Positions 24,724-36,281 of a stretch of DNA of 64,000 nucleotides are shown here, one piece after another. The translations under genes and the position numbers were made by a program. This DNA is from Microbotryomycetes sp. JL201 (lineage: Eukaryota > Basidiomycota > Microbotryomycetes): positions 372,001-436,000 of the forward strand of contig JAQYUZ010000011.1 of assembly GCA_033819885.1 (NCBI GenBank), read 5' to 3'. The stretch's first letter is position 1; each line of letters begins with the position of its first letter. The notes below the pieces were generated by a model, which was not told the origin of the DNA, searched no databases, and was given only the letters and a program-made list of their open reading frames with translations.

Positions 24724-25257
24724 ATGCCGCCGTCGGGCGGGTTCGAGCCCGTCAAGTACAAGCGCAACTTGCCGACGCGGGGACCGGGTGGCGCAGTCGT
24801 GTTTGGTGCAGTGTTTGCAGTGTGCGCATTCGGCTTCTGGCGTGTCGGCCTCGGCAACTTGGAGAAGCGGTCAGTCTCTCGCCAGTCTCGACCTCGGCAC
24901 ACTAGTGGCAGAGACACACAGGCGCATACGCAACAGACGGCTGACTCGTTTAAATCGATAATTCCTTACTCCCAGCGAGTTGCAACGTGAGAAGGTTTGG
25001 TCGCGCATCCACCTCGTGCCCCTCCTCCTCGCCGAGAACGACCGCGACGTGTACAGGAGGGAACAAGCGGCCCTCGCTCGTGAGAAGGAGATCATGAAGG
25101 ACGTACCAGACTGGGAGGTCAGTCCCTCATTGCGTTGCTGACTGTGCGGCAGAGCAAGCAATGCTCATTCTCTTTCCAACAACCCGATACTCCACAGGTT
25201 GGCAAGAAGCCTTACAACACGTCTCGGTACACATCAAGCAACATTGTCGTCATCTAG
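24724..25257 (+). CDS. NDUFA13: NADH:ubiquinone oxidoreductase subunit NDUFA13 (GRIM-19/B16.6)
   Basis: This is an accessory subunit of mitochondrial complex I, inserted by one helix in the inner membrane. Three exons, 24724-24869, 24976-25117 and 25198-25257, give 115 residues. The order is MPPSGGFEPVKYKRNLPTRG (family N-terminus), then the transmembrane segment GAVVFGAVFAVCAFGFWRVG, then GNLEKRELQREKVWSRIHLV, LLLAENDRDVYRREQAAL and VGKKPYNTSRYTS. The start at 24724 matches the family start directly. Its divergent partner is RBM42, with 193 bp between starts. Confidence 0.95.
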
Positions 25258-25322
25258 ACCTAGCCCTGGGCTCTTGTCCGCTCGCCTTGCAATGTTTCCA
25301 AGACTTTTTTGTACATTCGTGA

Positions 25323-26693
25323 CTACTCGAACTCGTTTATTTGGGCAGACGCCACCATCTCGAGCAACGGCCGCATAACGCACTCCAGCGATAGAATATC
25401 ATCATGTCCAGCTTCATCGATCATGTGCGAATCCTGCTCGTCCACCAAGCCGAGTGAATCGACGAGCAAGTCTTTGAGAAACTGTCTACCTTGTTGAGGA
25501 ACCATGCCATCGTCGCCAGCCTGCCACAAACACACTCTGATCTGTGTAGGTCGTCCGGTTTCCATCGTCATTTGCCTGATGGCGCTTCGAACGCGCTCGA
25601 ATCCTAAGCGATATAGCTCTCGCTCGGCAATGACAGAGATCTGCCCGTCATCTCCGATGCCCCGCCCTCCTAGCCAGCTCCAATATACTCCGTCTGCTTT
25701 TCTTAAACACAACAAGGCCTCTTGTCCCATGGCGTCGTTCTGTTCCGCCAGCGCCATAGACATTGCTTTCGGAAAAACTCCAGCACCGATAAACAAACCC
25801 GGGAAAAACCGTTTGTGCGGAGGTTTTTTGGCTTGTGACCTCACGTAATTGGTGTACTTTTGTTGAGCCGATGACATAGTCGAAGAGGAGTCAAAAGGTG
25901 GCGAAGAGTCGTTTGCGGTTGCCGGTGTCGCTGACAAAGGTTGAGTAGCGCTTACGGAGGATGAAAGCCCGTTACTTAACCCACCGCTCCAGTTGACAAT
26001 GCCATTCATGCCTTGCCAGATACCAGTGCCGACGTCGACGGCAGACAGGCCCCAAGTCGTCAACGTACCGAGTCTGCTAGTCAGTTGCTCGGGCAACCAT
26101 TTCGCAAGACCAAACATTGATCCAGAAACGTCACTGGCGACCCAAGGAGACGTCAAGATCCAATGCCGAACTTTGACCTTGAATGCGCCGTCTTCAGTCG
26201 CTTGCTCCAGCAGTCGCGCGACCGTGTACAAGCTGTATATGACTCCGTTCGAGTGACTGAGGATTGAACATTCCTTGATTTGTTCTTGTTTGAGAATGGC
26301 CATGAGACTCTCGTACGTGACGACCACGCGTTGACGCAATGGCACCTCGGTGGCGGTTGACGACAATCCAGCTCCTGGCCTGTCGAACGTGATGACTCTG
26401 ACGCCAAAGGACGCGCAAATACCATCTAGAATTGCGATTGACAACCTGTGTCCACCTGGTAATACGGTCATTGAACGATTCGAATCGAACGAGCGTGAAG
26501 AGAGCAGTGACCTACCGAGTCCGTTGATCCAGACCAATGTCCGTGCATCAGGCACGTCGAATGCGCCTCCAACGGCATAAGACACTGTCAATTGTTTGTT
26601 GCATAGTGTGCGTGATGTGTATGCCGTTGTGCGGTGGAAATTGGGTTGGTTCAGATATGTTGCAGCATCCGTGTAGCCCAACGACTCTGCCAT
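25323..26693 (-). CDS. alpha/beta hydrolase of unknown substrate
   Basis: This is a fungal alpha/beta-hydrolase of about 436 residues. The oxyanion/strand region reads TLVWINGLG-GHRLSIAILD, completed only by removing a 60-nt intron (26515-26456) that has no stop codon and is a multiple of three. VRVITFDRPGAGLS follows, then the nucleophile elbow ILSHSNGVIYSL, where the usual first Gly of GxSxG is Ser. A long Ser-rich insert lies near 25850-25950. The acid is probably the Asp in WQAGDDGMVP and the base the His in DEAGHDDIL. The ATG at 26693 (MAESLGYTDAATY) is chosen; the open frame continues upstream to 26921, but that part is Arg-rich and unlike a conserved start. The stop converges with NDUFA13 at 65 bp. 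Confidence 0.88.
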   Translation of the reverse strand: MAESLGYTDAATYLNQPNFHRTTAYTSRTLCNKQLTVSYAVGGAFDVPDARTLVWINGLGRSLLSSRSFDSNRSMTVLPGGHRLSIAILDGICASFGVRVITFDRPGAGLSSTATEVPLRQRVVVTYESLMAILKQEQIKECSILSHSNGVIYSLYTVARLLEQATEDGAFKVKVRHWILTSPWVASDVSGSMFGLAKWLPEQLTSRLGTLTTWGLSAVDVGTGIWQGMNGIVNWSGGLSNGLSSSVSATQPLSATPATANDSSPPFDSSSTMSSAQQKYTNYVRSQAKKPPHKRFFPGLFIGAGVFPKAMSMALAEQNDAMGQEALLCLRKADGVYWSWLGGRGIGDDGQISVIAERELYRLGFERVRSAIRQMTMETGRPTQIRVCLWQAGDDGMVPQQGRQFLKDLLVDSLGLVDEQDSHMIDEAGHDDILSLECVMRPLLEMVASAQINEFE

Positions 26694-27076
26694 ATTGCTG
26701 GCGTGTTGTAGAGAAAGGAGTTTGACCCTGGCGAGGCTGCCAATGGGACGTTTTGTGGATGATGATCGATTGTGGACGATGTGGTGCGCCGCCCTGGTGA
26801 TACGTCTGTCCACGCAGACCTCGGTCACAAGATGGCGTCGATGAGCAGCAGCAGCCTGACAAGTCTCACACGATCCTGGTGAGCACTGAGCAGGGCGAGT
26901 CTTGCTGTCACGGCCGGACAAAGCGGCCCGAGCGCAAAGCTAAGCAAGCGCGCTCCGCCCAAGCAAGCATTCGTCGCAAGCACGACCAGGGCACATCATG
27001 ATGACCGCATTGTACAAGAGCAAAAGTGTGCCTAATGCAACAGTAGTAGCGAAGAGTGACCCCGTGCATGGCCGTC

Positions 27077-28055
27077 CTACTTCTTCTTTTCGTCCTCCTT
27101 TGCTTCCTTCTCTGGCGGGCGCAAGACAAACTGTTCCGCTCGCGAGTCGACGCCATCGCCAACCTGCTCCCACGGTGACGTGGCGCCTTCAAAGTTTCGG
27201 AACGCCTGCGACAGTTGCAGCGGCTCGGACACGACGCGCTTCTTTTCCTCATCGTATCGCACTTCGGTGTAGCCCTGTAGACACCGAAAGGAGCATGGTC
27301 ATGAGCGCAGACACATGAATGGAGGAAGACCTTGCAACGCACCGTCAGAGGGAAGTCCTTGCGGAGCGGGTGGCCCTCGAAGCCATAGTCTGTCAGGATG
27401 CGGCGCAAGTCGGGGTGTCCGCTGAAGAAGATGCCGTACATGTCCCACGCCTCTCGCTCGTACCAGTCTGCGCCTCTAAAGAGGCCGACGATGGAGGGCA
27501 CGGGCGAGACTTCGTCGGCGTACGTCTTTACGCGGATGCGCGAGTTGTATCTGACCGAGAGCAAGTGGTACACGACCTCGAACCGCTTTGATCGGGTTGG
27601 ATAGTCTGCGCCGCACACGTCGACGACTTGCTTGTACTGCGTGTTGGTGTGGTCGCGCAGGAACTGCATCACGGGCAGCACGGCCGACGGGGCAATGTAC
27701 AGCGTCAACTCGTCCTTGTAAACGCTTGTCTGCTGGACAAACTTTGGCAAGGATGCCATGCTGTGGGCGTGCGGGCGGGCGGGTTGGCGTGCGCGGTCAG
27801 CACAGATCGCGATCACCAGCCTGCCCAAGAGCCCGCTTACATCCATGCTCCGTACTCTTGCAATGCCGGAGAGAATGGCTGATAGTCCTGTGCCGGGTTG
27901 CGTCCGGCGGATTCTGTAAAGGGACTGTGCTTGCCAGACGGCGCTGGCGCCGATTGGCTCGACATGGCTCGCACACGCGTGCACGACACGGCAGTGGCCC
28001 TGGACGAGCGTCTGACGGCGGCGCGCAACATTGTGCGCGGCGCGAGTGACGACAT
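27077..28055 (-). CDS. NDUFS3: NADH:ubiquinone oxidoreductase 30 kDa subunit (NDUFS3)
   Basis: This is a core subunit of the Q module of mitochondrial complex I. Three exons, 28055-27841, 27760-27343 and 27274-27077, give 276 residues. The N-terminus ([20 protein letters not shown]) is a mitochondrial presequence; a second ATG at 28031 could also serve. The core reads [20 protein letters not shown], then [20 protein letters not shown] and [20 protein letters not shown], the family signature. After intron 2 comes [15 protein letters not shown], and the tail is Lys/Glu-rich. The start lies 66 bp from that of GWT1 on the other strand, so the two share a very short upstream region. Confidence 0.96.
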
Positions 28056-28121
28056 TATGTGCGAAAAGCGCGTTCGGGTTCGCTTCGGAGCGCATCCGCA
28101 CAGTGTCAGGTTCATGCGGCC

Positions 28122-30226
28122 ATGGTCGAGCATGCCGCGGCGAACGCGGCCGCGACATACAAGCACCAGAAGGAGCTGTTCGTCAGCCACTCTGCTGGGT
28201 CCTCGATCTGGTACATCAACGCCGTCTGCCTGACGGCTGCCGTAAGCCCACCCTGCTTGTGCCTTTCCGTTCATGTGATCGCGCAAATTGACAAGATATA
28301 CTGCAAAACGTGGCAGACAACGTACGCATGGTGGACGATTGCACAGCCTCGTTTGCGCACTCGTCACCATTCGGCTCCGTCTTCGTGGCGCACTCCCCAA
28401 CTCGAATTCGCATTGCTCGTTTGGCCTTTGCTCGCAGCCTTGACCATCGCTTCGCGTCATCCCTTGCTGCTCAACGCCATCATCGTCTCGTTGACATACG
28501 CAACAGCTCAAGTCGCACTCCCTCCCGCCTCGCCACCGCTCAGCCCGACTCAATCGCGCAACCAGTCGCCAACCACCCCAGACAGCCCATACTTTCGAGA
28601 AAAACATGTCAGACCAACGCTTGCTTCGACTTCAACAAGTTTCTCGTCATCAACCTCGGCTCCTCGCGCGTTCTCGAGCACGCTCTTCACCAAGCCATTC
28701 GTGACAGTGTATCGCGCCCACATGATGCTCATGACCGCGATTTGCATCCTCGCCGTCGATTTCAAAGTGTTTCCTAGACAGTTTGCGAAAGCAGAGACGT
28801 GGGGAACTTCGCTGGCAAGTGCAGGTGATGATGCGGTTCCTTGGTGGCGAGACCGCTGACGCCGTCGCCACGCCCTGTAGATGGACTTGGGCGTCGGCTC
28901 GTTTGTTTTTTCGCTCGGACTCATCAGCGCTCTGTCACTGCTGCGCACGACAGACAGAACCCCGCTCTTGAACGCGACCTGGAAAGTCGTCAAAAAGAGT
29001 TTCGGCGTCATCATTCTCGGAGTCGTTAGGGTCATCATGGTCAAGGGCGTCGATTATCCGGTGAGAGCTTGGCTTAACCGCTCGTACCTGCTCGCCTTGA
29101 TGATGCTGACCGTTCCGGTTATCCGCAGGAGCACTTGTCAGAATATGGCACGCATTGGAATTTTTTCTTCACGCTTGGCTTATTGCCCGTATTCGGAGTC
29201 GCTTTTGAGAGACTGTCGCCTAGAGTCGACTTTCATTTGATGGCGCTGGCCGTCTCGGGCGGTGAGAAGGACACGCTTCGACGAGACGGACAGAGGACGG
29301 TGTTCTCATTCGTAAACCCACAGTCCATCAAATGCTCTTAAGCCAGACTCGCTTACAGATCTGGGCTCTTGACGCTGCGCGGACTACAATTTGGTCGCAC
29401 AACAAGGAAGGTCTAGTCAGTCTGCCAGGTATGTCCCGGTTACGCTCCCGATTCATTCGCCCGCCCGCCTGAAAGTACCGGCTGACTCTTGTTGTCGATC
29501 CACAGGCTACCTCGCCATCTTCCTGCTCGGTACCGGCACTGGCTTGTACACCCTTCCGCCTGATCCGTCCTTTTATCAAATCATTCACCAAAGGTTGCCG
29601 CGCACGTCAACGCCCGAGCAACGTCAAAAGTTTTCGGACAAACAACGCAAAATATGGCAAATGAAACCGGGCAAATTGGCCAACGTTCTCGGGAGTTATG
29701 CAGTCCTGTGGTGGGTTTTGTACGGCGGGTTGAGGTGGTTAGGATTGCCTGTCTCGCGAAGGATCGTAAGTCCAGCCGGTGATGATCATTTGCCACTCGT
29801 AAAATTCTTTCAGGCTGCTGACACCGACTTGATCATGACAGGCGAACCTTCCGTACGTGGTTTGGACGGCCGCGTTCAACACGTCCTTCCTGTTCTTGTA
29901 CATGTCGATCCACATGTGGTCGACGCATTCCCCGACGACAAGGGCGACGACTGCTCCGGCAACATTTGACGCCATCAATCGCAACAGCTTGGTCGTGTTT
30001 TTGATTGTAAGTTTGCCGGAACAGATTCGGTGCCGACTGTCATATCGAAAGAGGACACTGCTGATCCGTGTGGTCATGGCAGGCCAACGTGCTGACGGGC
30101 CTCGTCAACGTGTCCATCAAGAGCATGTATGCATCGACGACCGTCGCGATGACGGTCCTGGTGGCTTATTGCGCGGCCGTTGTCGGTTCGGCCTGGCTGC
30201 TGCGAGAGAAGAGGTTGCGGATCTAG
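28122..30226 (+). CDS. GWT1: GPI-anchor inositol acyltransferase GWT1 (PIG-W)
   Basis: Gwt1 adds the acyl chain to inositol of GlcN-PI in the endoplasmic reticulum, an early step of GPI-anchor synthesis. Eight exons (28122-28241, 28317-28814, 28881-29060, 29129-29261, 29324-29428, 29506-29765, 29842-30006, 30083-30226) give 534 residues. Motifs are [115 protein letters not shown] and [18 protein letters not shown]. Many hydrophobic segments fit a polytopic ER protein. Intron 2 has a GC donor. The downstream gene on the same strand starts 271 bp later. Confidence 0.96.
28815..28880 (+). other. GC-AG intron in GWT1
   Basis: The donor reads TCGCTG|GCAAGT and the acceptor CCTGTAG. The join GTSL-MDLGVGS is the exact family sequence. 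A GT a few bases downstream would shift the frame. Confidence 0.9.
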
Positions 30227-30497
30227 ACAATATTTACCGCCGTAGACAAGTGAGGTGCAGTGCTCAATGTTGTACCGTTCTGCGTTGCTCTATCGAAACG
30301 AGGACGAGGCTGAGCTCCTCAAACTGGACTTTGCGGTGTGATAATGGTGTGTCAGCTGCGAGTCCGGCTCCTGCCCGGGTCCTGGAATTCGATCACTTTT
30401 TTTTCTTTGACTCTTTTATCTTTTCACCGCGCAACTGCCTCACTCGTTCATTGCCAGTACACACCCACCAGACGCGCGGGAGAACAACAAATTCAAG

Positions 30498-32142
30498 ATG
30501 GCACCTATCGCTATCGAGGACGCGTTCGCAACCATGAGGGAGGCGACGACGTCGGTCGAGACGCTCAAGACGCGACGCCAGCACGAACACGACCGACGAC
30601 ATGTCAGATCATGGCAACCCATTCAAATGTCATCAAAAGTTGCCAAGATAAAGAATCGTAAGTCTCATCGGGCCCCGGCAATGACTTTGACAAAGACTTG
30701 GCACTGACGATTCGTTGGCTTGATCTCACGTATGTTCGAAAACACAGCCATCCGTCAGTTGATCGCAGGCATCGACCTCAGTTTGACTCCAGGTCAAGGC
30801 GACAAGCCCCTGATCAATCTCGGTTTGGGAGACCCTTCGACTTTCGGTAACTTGTTGCCACCGCCAGAAGCCGTTGACGCCATCAACGAGTCGCTGTACA
30901 GTGGCAGAGCCAACGGGTACCCAGAGTCTGTAGGCTACGCAGACGCACGTCAAGCCGTTGCAGACTACTTTGCCGACGACGAAAACTTTCAACCTACAAA
31001 GGCTGATGTTGTTCTCGCTCACGGAGCGTCCGGCGCGCTCGAGATGGCGTTGACTACCATGGTCAGCCCTGACAGCAACATTTTGTTGCCTAAGCCATTG
31101 TTCACGGCGTACGAAGCGATGGTCGCGTCGATCGAATGCGAAATCCGATACTACGATCTCCTGCCGGAGCAAGGCTGGCAAGTCGACTTTGATTCTGTCG
31201 AAAAGCTCGTCGACGACAAGACGGCCTTGCTTCTCATCAACAAGTACGTCTCCAAACGCGCGCGCTTCTCCGTCTCGTTCAATTGTCTTCTGACACTGAC
31301 TTGACCTCATTTGGCGTTTGTTCTCCTCTTCTTGCAATGTCGTGATCGACAGTCCTTCAAACCCTTGCGGCTCGAATTGGAGCGAGTCTCACTTGCGTGA
31401 CATTGCCTCATTATGCCACCGCTTGTGCCTGCCTGTCATTTCCGACGAAGTTTACGCCGGTTTCGCATGGAACATCAGCCACCCCGACCCGACCAGGCCA
31501 CCAACGTTGCCGGTTCGTTCGATCATTCAAGGCAAATTCAATAGAGGTTGCTTCACACCTTTTACGAGCGTTTGTCAAGATTTACCAGTGTTGACCGTCG
31601 GAGCCTTGTCGAAGCGTTGGTTGGCTCCAGGTTGGCGACTTGGATGGGTCATCGTACATGATCCGCGTTCGAGAATGACTAGCGTCAGAGACGGTTTGAA
31701 CCGTTGCGCGTTCAGGATTCAAGGTCCGTCTTCGACCGTGCAAAGAGCTTTACCAAACTTGTTTCGAAACACTCGAGAAAGCTTTTTCAAACAAACGTTG
31801 GATACGTTGCAAGATGTTGGCAAGAAATTGTTCAAGAGGTTGGAAGCGATAGACGGACTCGAACCTCATTTGAGTGACGGAGCCATGTACCTGTTGTGTG
31901 GAGGATTGCGCAACTTTGACGTGTCAGAGTACGAGGAACGAGAATTGCAAGACGACACTGAACGGTTGGACAAGGCTTTCATCACCGCTTTGCACAAGGA
32001 GGAGAACGTTTTCATCTTGCCGGGCGCAGCGTTCAGACTGGAAGGAGGGTTCATCAGGTTTGTGACGACCGTGCCAGAACACGTCTTGATGCAAGCGTGC
32101 GACAGGTTACAGGCGTTTTGTGACAGGCGCAGGATCGCTTGA
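30498..32142 (+). CDS. tyrosine aminotransferase-like PLP enzyme
   Basis: This is a fold-type I aminotransferase closest to tyrosine aminotransferase, moving an amino group between an aromatic amino acid and 2-oxoglutarate. Three exons, 30498-30657, 30748-31243 and 31353-32142, give 481 residues. The start of the fold is NPIRQLIAGIDLSLTPGQ, then INLGLGDPSTFGNL, RANGYPESVGYADARQAVAD and LAHGASGALEMAL (cofactor phosphate region). The NPSNPCGSNWSE site joins exactly at intron 2, followed by ISDEVYAGFAW with the pyridine-binding Asp and Tyr. The Schiff-base Lys is in VGALSKRWLAPGWRLGW. No targeting sequence is evident. The substrate is inferred from family likeness; other aromatic or branched-chain substrates are possible. 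Confidence 0.92.
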
Positions 32143-32303
32143 TTGACGTGGCGAGAACATAGATTATAGACCGATATACGTTTGCATAGACCGTCTTTCT
32201 TTCTCCTATAAAAAAGACATTGTAGATACCCTGCTTTAGATTCTGTTTGACAATTGACCATTCTCCCATCTTACGTCTCGACGACTTTTCCGTCTCAACA
32301 CCT

Positions 32304-34165
32304 CACAGTCGAGCGCGGATTACGCCTTCCTGAGTCTGCAAAGCAAGATACAGGGGCGTGAGCATGTCTGCGAAAACGGGGGTTCGAAAGAGAGAAGGGT
32401 CTTACACAGAGCACTGCCAAAGTTCCGTCAGGTTTGTCTTTTTTGCGCAGTGCACACAGAAATTCACGTCAGCCTACTGTCAGAGCTCAGAGCAGGACAA
32501 GATCGGATACGTTACTCACACAATCTGCCGTGAACCAATCCTCTGCCAGACCTGACAATCTGAGACTCCATGTAAAAGAGCAACCATTGCGATACGTCCA
32601 GATCATTATCGTAAAACCACATCGAGTGGTCGAGCGAAGCAATCATGGCGATCGGAGGGTTCGTTCGAGCGCCGAGACCAGTCGAGCGCGCAGCCGTGCC
32701 AATGAATTGCAAGTCGGACGCGTACGCGAGGACACACTTGCGTCATCGCAAAGAAAATGTCAGTTCGTAGTCGTACACAACGGTTGCAGAGTGCCACACC
32801 TTTTGAAACGCTGGGTCTTTGCGAACTGGAGCTCGAGTGCGCAACCAGTGCATCTGTTGGGGTTTCTCTTCTGGCGTTCGTCTCGCAGAAATGAGCGCAG
32901 ACATTTCTAGTCTGTGATGCCGTCAAAGTAAAGGAACGAGGAGGAAAGAGTTGGCTGAGAGTATTCGTCCGCTCAAACGACTGGTACAACGTACCTGTCG
33001 CAGTCTCTGATCTCGATGCTCGATTGCCGTCGCTCGGAAGCAGCTCGTTCGATGCTGTGCAATAGTTGGCGAGCCAAAGACTGATTAGAGCATGCATACA
33101 GCCGCGTCCGAGTCCAGGCTTACTACTCCTTGACCTTGTCGGGCCAGTCCCTAGCCTCCATCAAAGCCATTAACCGGTCTTCTGTCGGTGGCAGTTCGTC
33201 CGGTTGAGGGATGTCGTCCATGGTGCCCATTCCTCCGAATTTGAGTGGCCATCCAGGCATCGGAGCCACTTTCGTAGGCTGATTGTCTTCGGGTAAGTTA
33301 AAGGAGCACGTGACGGTGAAGATGGCCTGCCCTCTTTGCTTGGCGACGACGGTGAGCGTGCTATAGCTTCTTCCGGTACGTAAGCGAGTGACGTGGTATA
33401 TGATGGGTATGTCGACGCTGCCGAAATTGAGAAAGTACGACTGCGGTTCGGACACGGTGTGAGCCTCGCGCGATGACGCAGAGCGCGATTGCGAAAGCCG
33501 AGACGCACATGCAGAGAGTGTAAACCTTTCTGTGTGCCTGGCTCCGCTGCTCTGACAGACAATGTGGCGGCCCATGCCGCCTGACTGATTGTCTGGCCTC
33601 CAAAAACGCCACGACCTCCAGAAGGCTGTCGTGTGACAAGGACGAAGGTGCAGGGCGAACGCGTTTGACCGGTCGTGCACGCACAACCATGTTGATAGCA
33701 AAGAGGGTCAGCATTACGAGGATTGCGATCACGTGAAAGTCTGAGCTGGCCGAAGCCGGCCCCACATGAGGCAGTCTTGGCAAGACAGTCAACTTGCCGC
33801 GGCATTTGCAGAATGCGAGCCTAGCCTAGTCCTTTGATTGAACAGAGCGGGTAGGACTGACCTTCCAGAGTTCCTTTGAACGGTACAGATCCGTGTCGAG
33901 TTGCTCGAGCAGCTGCACACGAGAGCGACAGGAAGCGGCAGACGCGTCAGGGTTTTCGCGACAGGTGTGCAGGTGATCACGGTCAGCTCGTGTCTGGTGC
34001 GCATCACGACTGGAGCCGGGGCGCTCGCAGGGCCGGGCACTTAGCCGGAGCGCTGCCGAATTGGGCGGGCCTGGTTGCACCCGAGCAAGGACGTGCACTC
34101 ACGATCGAATTCTCAATGGCCTCTGTTAGCTTGTGAACATCGTTGATGTCTGACGGCAGCGACAT
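32304..34165 (-). CDS. TesB/ACOT8-type acyl-CoA thioesterase
   Basis: This enzyme hydrolyses fatty acyl-CoA to free acid and CoA, in peroxisomes in relatives. The gene is cut by about eight introns. The exons read MSLPSDINDVHKLTEAIENS (start 34165), LLEQLDTDLYRSKELWK, PSGGRGVFGGQTISQAAWAA, GLHSLH-SYFLNFGSVDIPII, RSYSTLTVVAKQRGQAIFTV, then IERAASERRQSSIEIRDCD, HWLRTRAPVRKD, IASLDHSMWFYDN (with the catalytic-region Asp), GRGLVHGRL, YKPDGTLAVLC and TQEGVIRARL at the stop. Each join agrees in phase with the double hot-dog family order. Two introns (about 34110-33920 and 33865-33612) are unusually long. The last residues (RARL) are not a clear PTS1. The gene diverges from SPF27. Confidence 0.88.
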
Positions 34166-34385
34166 TCTGGATTGGTGTGCAAGCGTGCAGAGTGCCAAAA
34201 GGCAATCACGTCGGGCTAAATTGCATTAACCCCACGAGTTAGCTGCGTCCAAATGCGAGTAACAAGCCCTGCTTGACCTGATTTTCGGCCCGCGCCTCGG
34301 ATCCCCTCAGTGTCATTAGACTGCGGCTGGACGGCACATCCACAGCAGACGGTTCCGACATCTCTGCGCGAGCAAGTAGACGGAA

Positions 34386-35233
34386 ATGACGGACGTGAAC
34401 CCGTTCGCTGTGCCGCTGGACGCGCTGCCGTACTACGACCGCGACCTCGACGCACCCGATCAGCAGCGTCAGTCGCGCGAGCTGTCTCTTGACTGCCGAA
34501 GACTTCTGACGAGCTAGCTTGCACTGCCTGCAGACCTGCGTGGCGAGATCAACGCCCTCATTGCCGTCGAGTTGCGCTCGCTGCTACCAACGCAACCAGG
34601 CCAGCAACCGACCAATTTGACGCACTTGAGCGAACAACGACCGCTGCCGTCGACGTCGACGTTGCTCGGACAGGAGCTGCACCGCGTCCAGCATCGCAAA
34701 CCCGTGCCCGCCGGCCATGGCCTCGACACGACTAGGTACGCGATGCCGGCACCGACAGCAAAGCAAGAGAAGCAACTAGGCCGAGAACAGGCGTGGGAGC
34801 AAGCGTACAAGAGCAGCTTGGCCCAGCTCGAGCACCAGCGCCTGCGTACGATCAACGGCACCTTGCTCCAGGGTCAGCTCGGCAGCAACAACTGGCGCGT
34901 GTCCAACTTTGCAATGGAAAACGCAGTCGAACGAGTGGACAAACAAGTACAAGACACGAGAGACACGGTCGAAGATGTCAACCGGAGACGAAAACGCGAC
35001 CAAGAAAAGGCCGGAGAGACGCTCGCCAGGCTCGAAAGGCGCTGGACAGAGCTCGTCTCGGGCAACTTGCAGCTCGAAATTGGTACAATGGCCATGTGAG
35101 CTTGTCCACCAGTCCTTATACGCCCGTCGGCGTCACTGATCGCCTTGCTTGAACCGTTCATAGGGAAGCCGAGGTGGCGCAGCTACAAGCCAGGTACGCA
35201 GAATTGCAATCTCGTCTGCAGCAGACTGTATAG
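34386..35233 (+). CDS. BCAS2: pre-mRNA splicing factor SPF27/BCAS2 (Cwf7)
   Basis: This is a core protein of the Prp19-associated (NineTeen) complex in the spliceosome. Three exons, 34386-34467, 34534-35095 and 35164-35233, give 237 residues. The start MTDVNPFAVPLDALPYYDRD carries the family's LPYxD motif. A helical coiled-coil core follows (TAKQEKQLGREQAWEQAYKS, NWRVSNFAMENAVERVDKQV). The C-terminal helix ends QARYAELQSRLQQTV. The length is normal for fungi. The stop converges with the next gene at 77 bp. Confidence 0.92.
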
Positions 35234-35310
35234 CATGTTGTTATTTGCATATGTACTTTGTTTCGTTATTGTCCCTACCGAGATCCGTCCGGTTTTTTCA
35301 AACGCTCGTC

Positions 35311-36112
35311 TCACGACTGTGCGAGCTTGTCGAGTGCAGCTCCTTCCAATCGCATGCTCTGCCATTCTTTGCGCTGCAAGTGTTGAACAATCAGCCGTGC
35401 TTTCATGCATCCAATACCAGAAAGCCTGCACCCGGCGCGCGTGCGGGCCACTCACCAAATCCGCTCCGAGTTTAAAGTACGCTCCTTTTGCCTGTTCGTT
35501 CCACTCGAGTACTTGCCAGTCAAACCGAGGCAACCCCTTCTTTTTGCAAATGCCAGCCAAATGCTTGAACAAGACTTTGGCGACACCTTTGCCTCGATGC
35601 TCTTCTTTCACAAACAAATCTTCCAAATACAAACCACCTCTGCCTGTCCATGTTGAGAACGTGAAGCTGTTCAAGTCGTAAAAGTTTCGGGAAATTTCGA
35701 ATGTTAAAAAAGCGGTTGGGATGACTCGGCAGAGCCATGATCGGTACGTCGATGACCGGACGGGAAAGAGAACAACTTACAAATAAACTGCCATGGCGAT
35801 TGCTTCTTGACTGTCGTCGTTTTCGAACGCGAGTACGCATTCTGCGTATCCTCCACGCTTACGAGCATCGTCGTCACCGTCGTCATGACCAACTTGACCC
35901 GTCGCGCCGCCAACCTCTCTGGAGGAACCCAAACGGGCAGGTGCAGGTTCACCAAAGAAACTTTCGTACAACAAAGGTACGGTAGCCTTGACGGACGACA
36001 AGGGTTCGCGTTCGAATTGTGCCAATTGTTTGATCAAGTCGACGACTTGGGGCAAATACTCGGATGCATTGTCGCGAGTGACTTGACGCAAGACAATCGA
36101 ATCAGTCGACAT
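35311..36112 (-). CDS. GNAT N-acetyltransferase of the diamine/thialysine acetyltransferase type
   Basis: This enzyme uses acetyl-CoA to acetylate an amine; relatives act on spermidine, spermine or thialysine. Three exons, 36112-35781, 35666-35456 and 35373-35311, give 201 residues. The start is MSTDSIVLRQVTRDNASEYL, then VVDLIKQLAQFEREPLSSVK. The acetyl-CoA part is FTFSTWTGRGGLYLEDLFVK then EEHRGKGVAKVLFKHLA, with the pyrophosphate loop RGKGVAK. The next motif is FDWQVLEWNEQAKGAYFKLG and the end is RKEWQSMRLEGAALDKLAQS, which matches the family tail. An acidic insert (about 35870-35930) is unusual. Upstream in-frame codons reach 36259, but the family start fits 36112. Confidence 0.92.
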
Positions 36113-36281
36113 GCTGTGCGTCTTTGGCTGGAGATGGATGGGAGAAGCCAAAACCACAAAGCTCTTTGTACTTTCAAAAGAGTTCGTCCCCTTCGGCAAC
36201 GCGCTCGAGCCTCTCTGAGGCGACGATGGTGGACTCGGCTTGTTGCAATGAACAGACACGACAGAAAGGACTCATCCACGT

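Noticed and set aside
24742-24760. GGTTCGAGCCC resembles a tRNA T-loop arm
   Set aside because: It lies inside the NDUFA13 coding exon (GGFEPVK) and no acceptor, D or anticodon arm surrounds it.
26700-26921. N-terminal extension of the alpha/beta hydrolase
   Set aside because: It is Arg/Cys/His-rich and not conserved in appearance, and extends toward the 3' end of NDUFS3; the ATG at 26693 is more natural.
32376-32395. GGGTTCGAA, tRNA T-arm-like
   Set aside because: It sits in an intron of the thioesterase gene and no cloverleaf partner was found.
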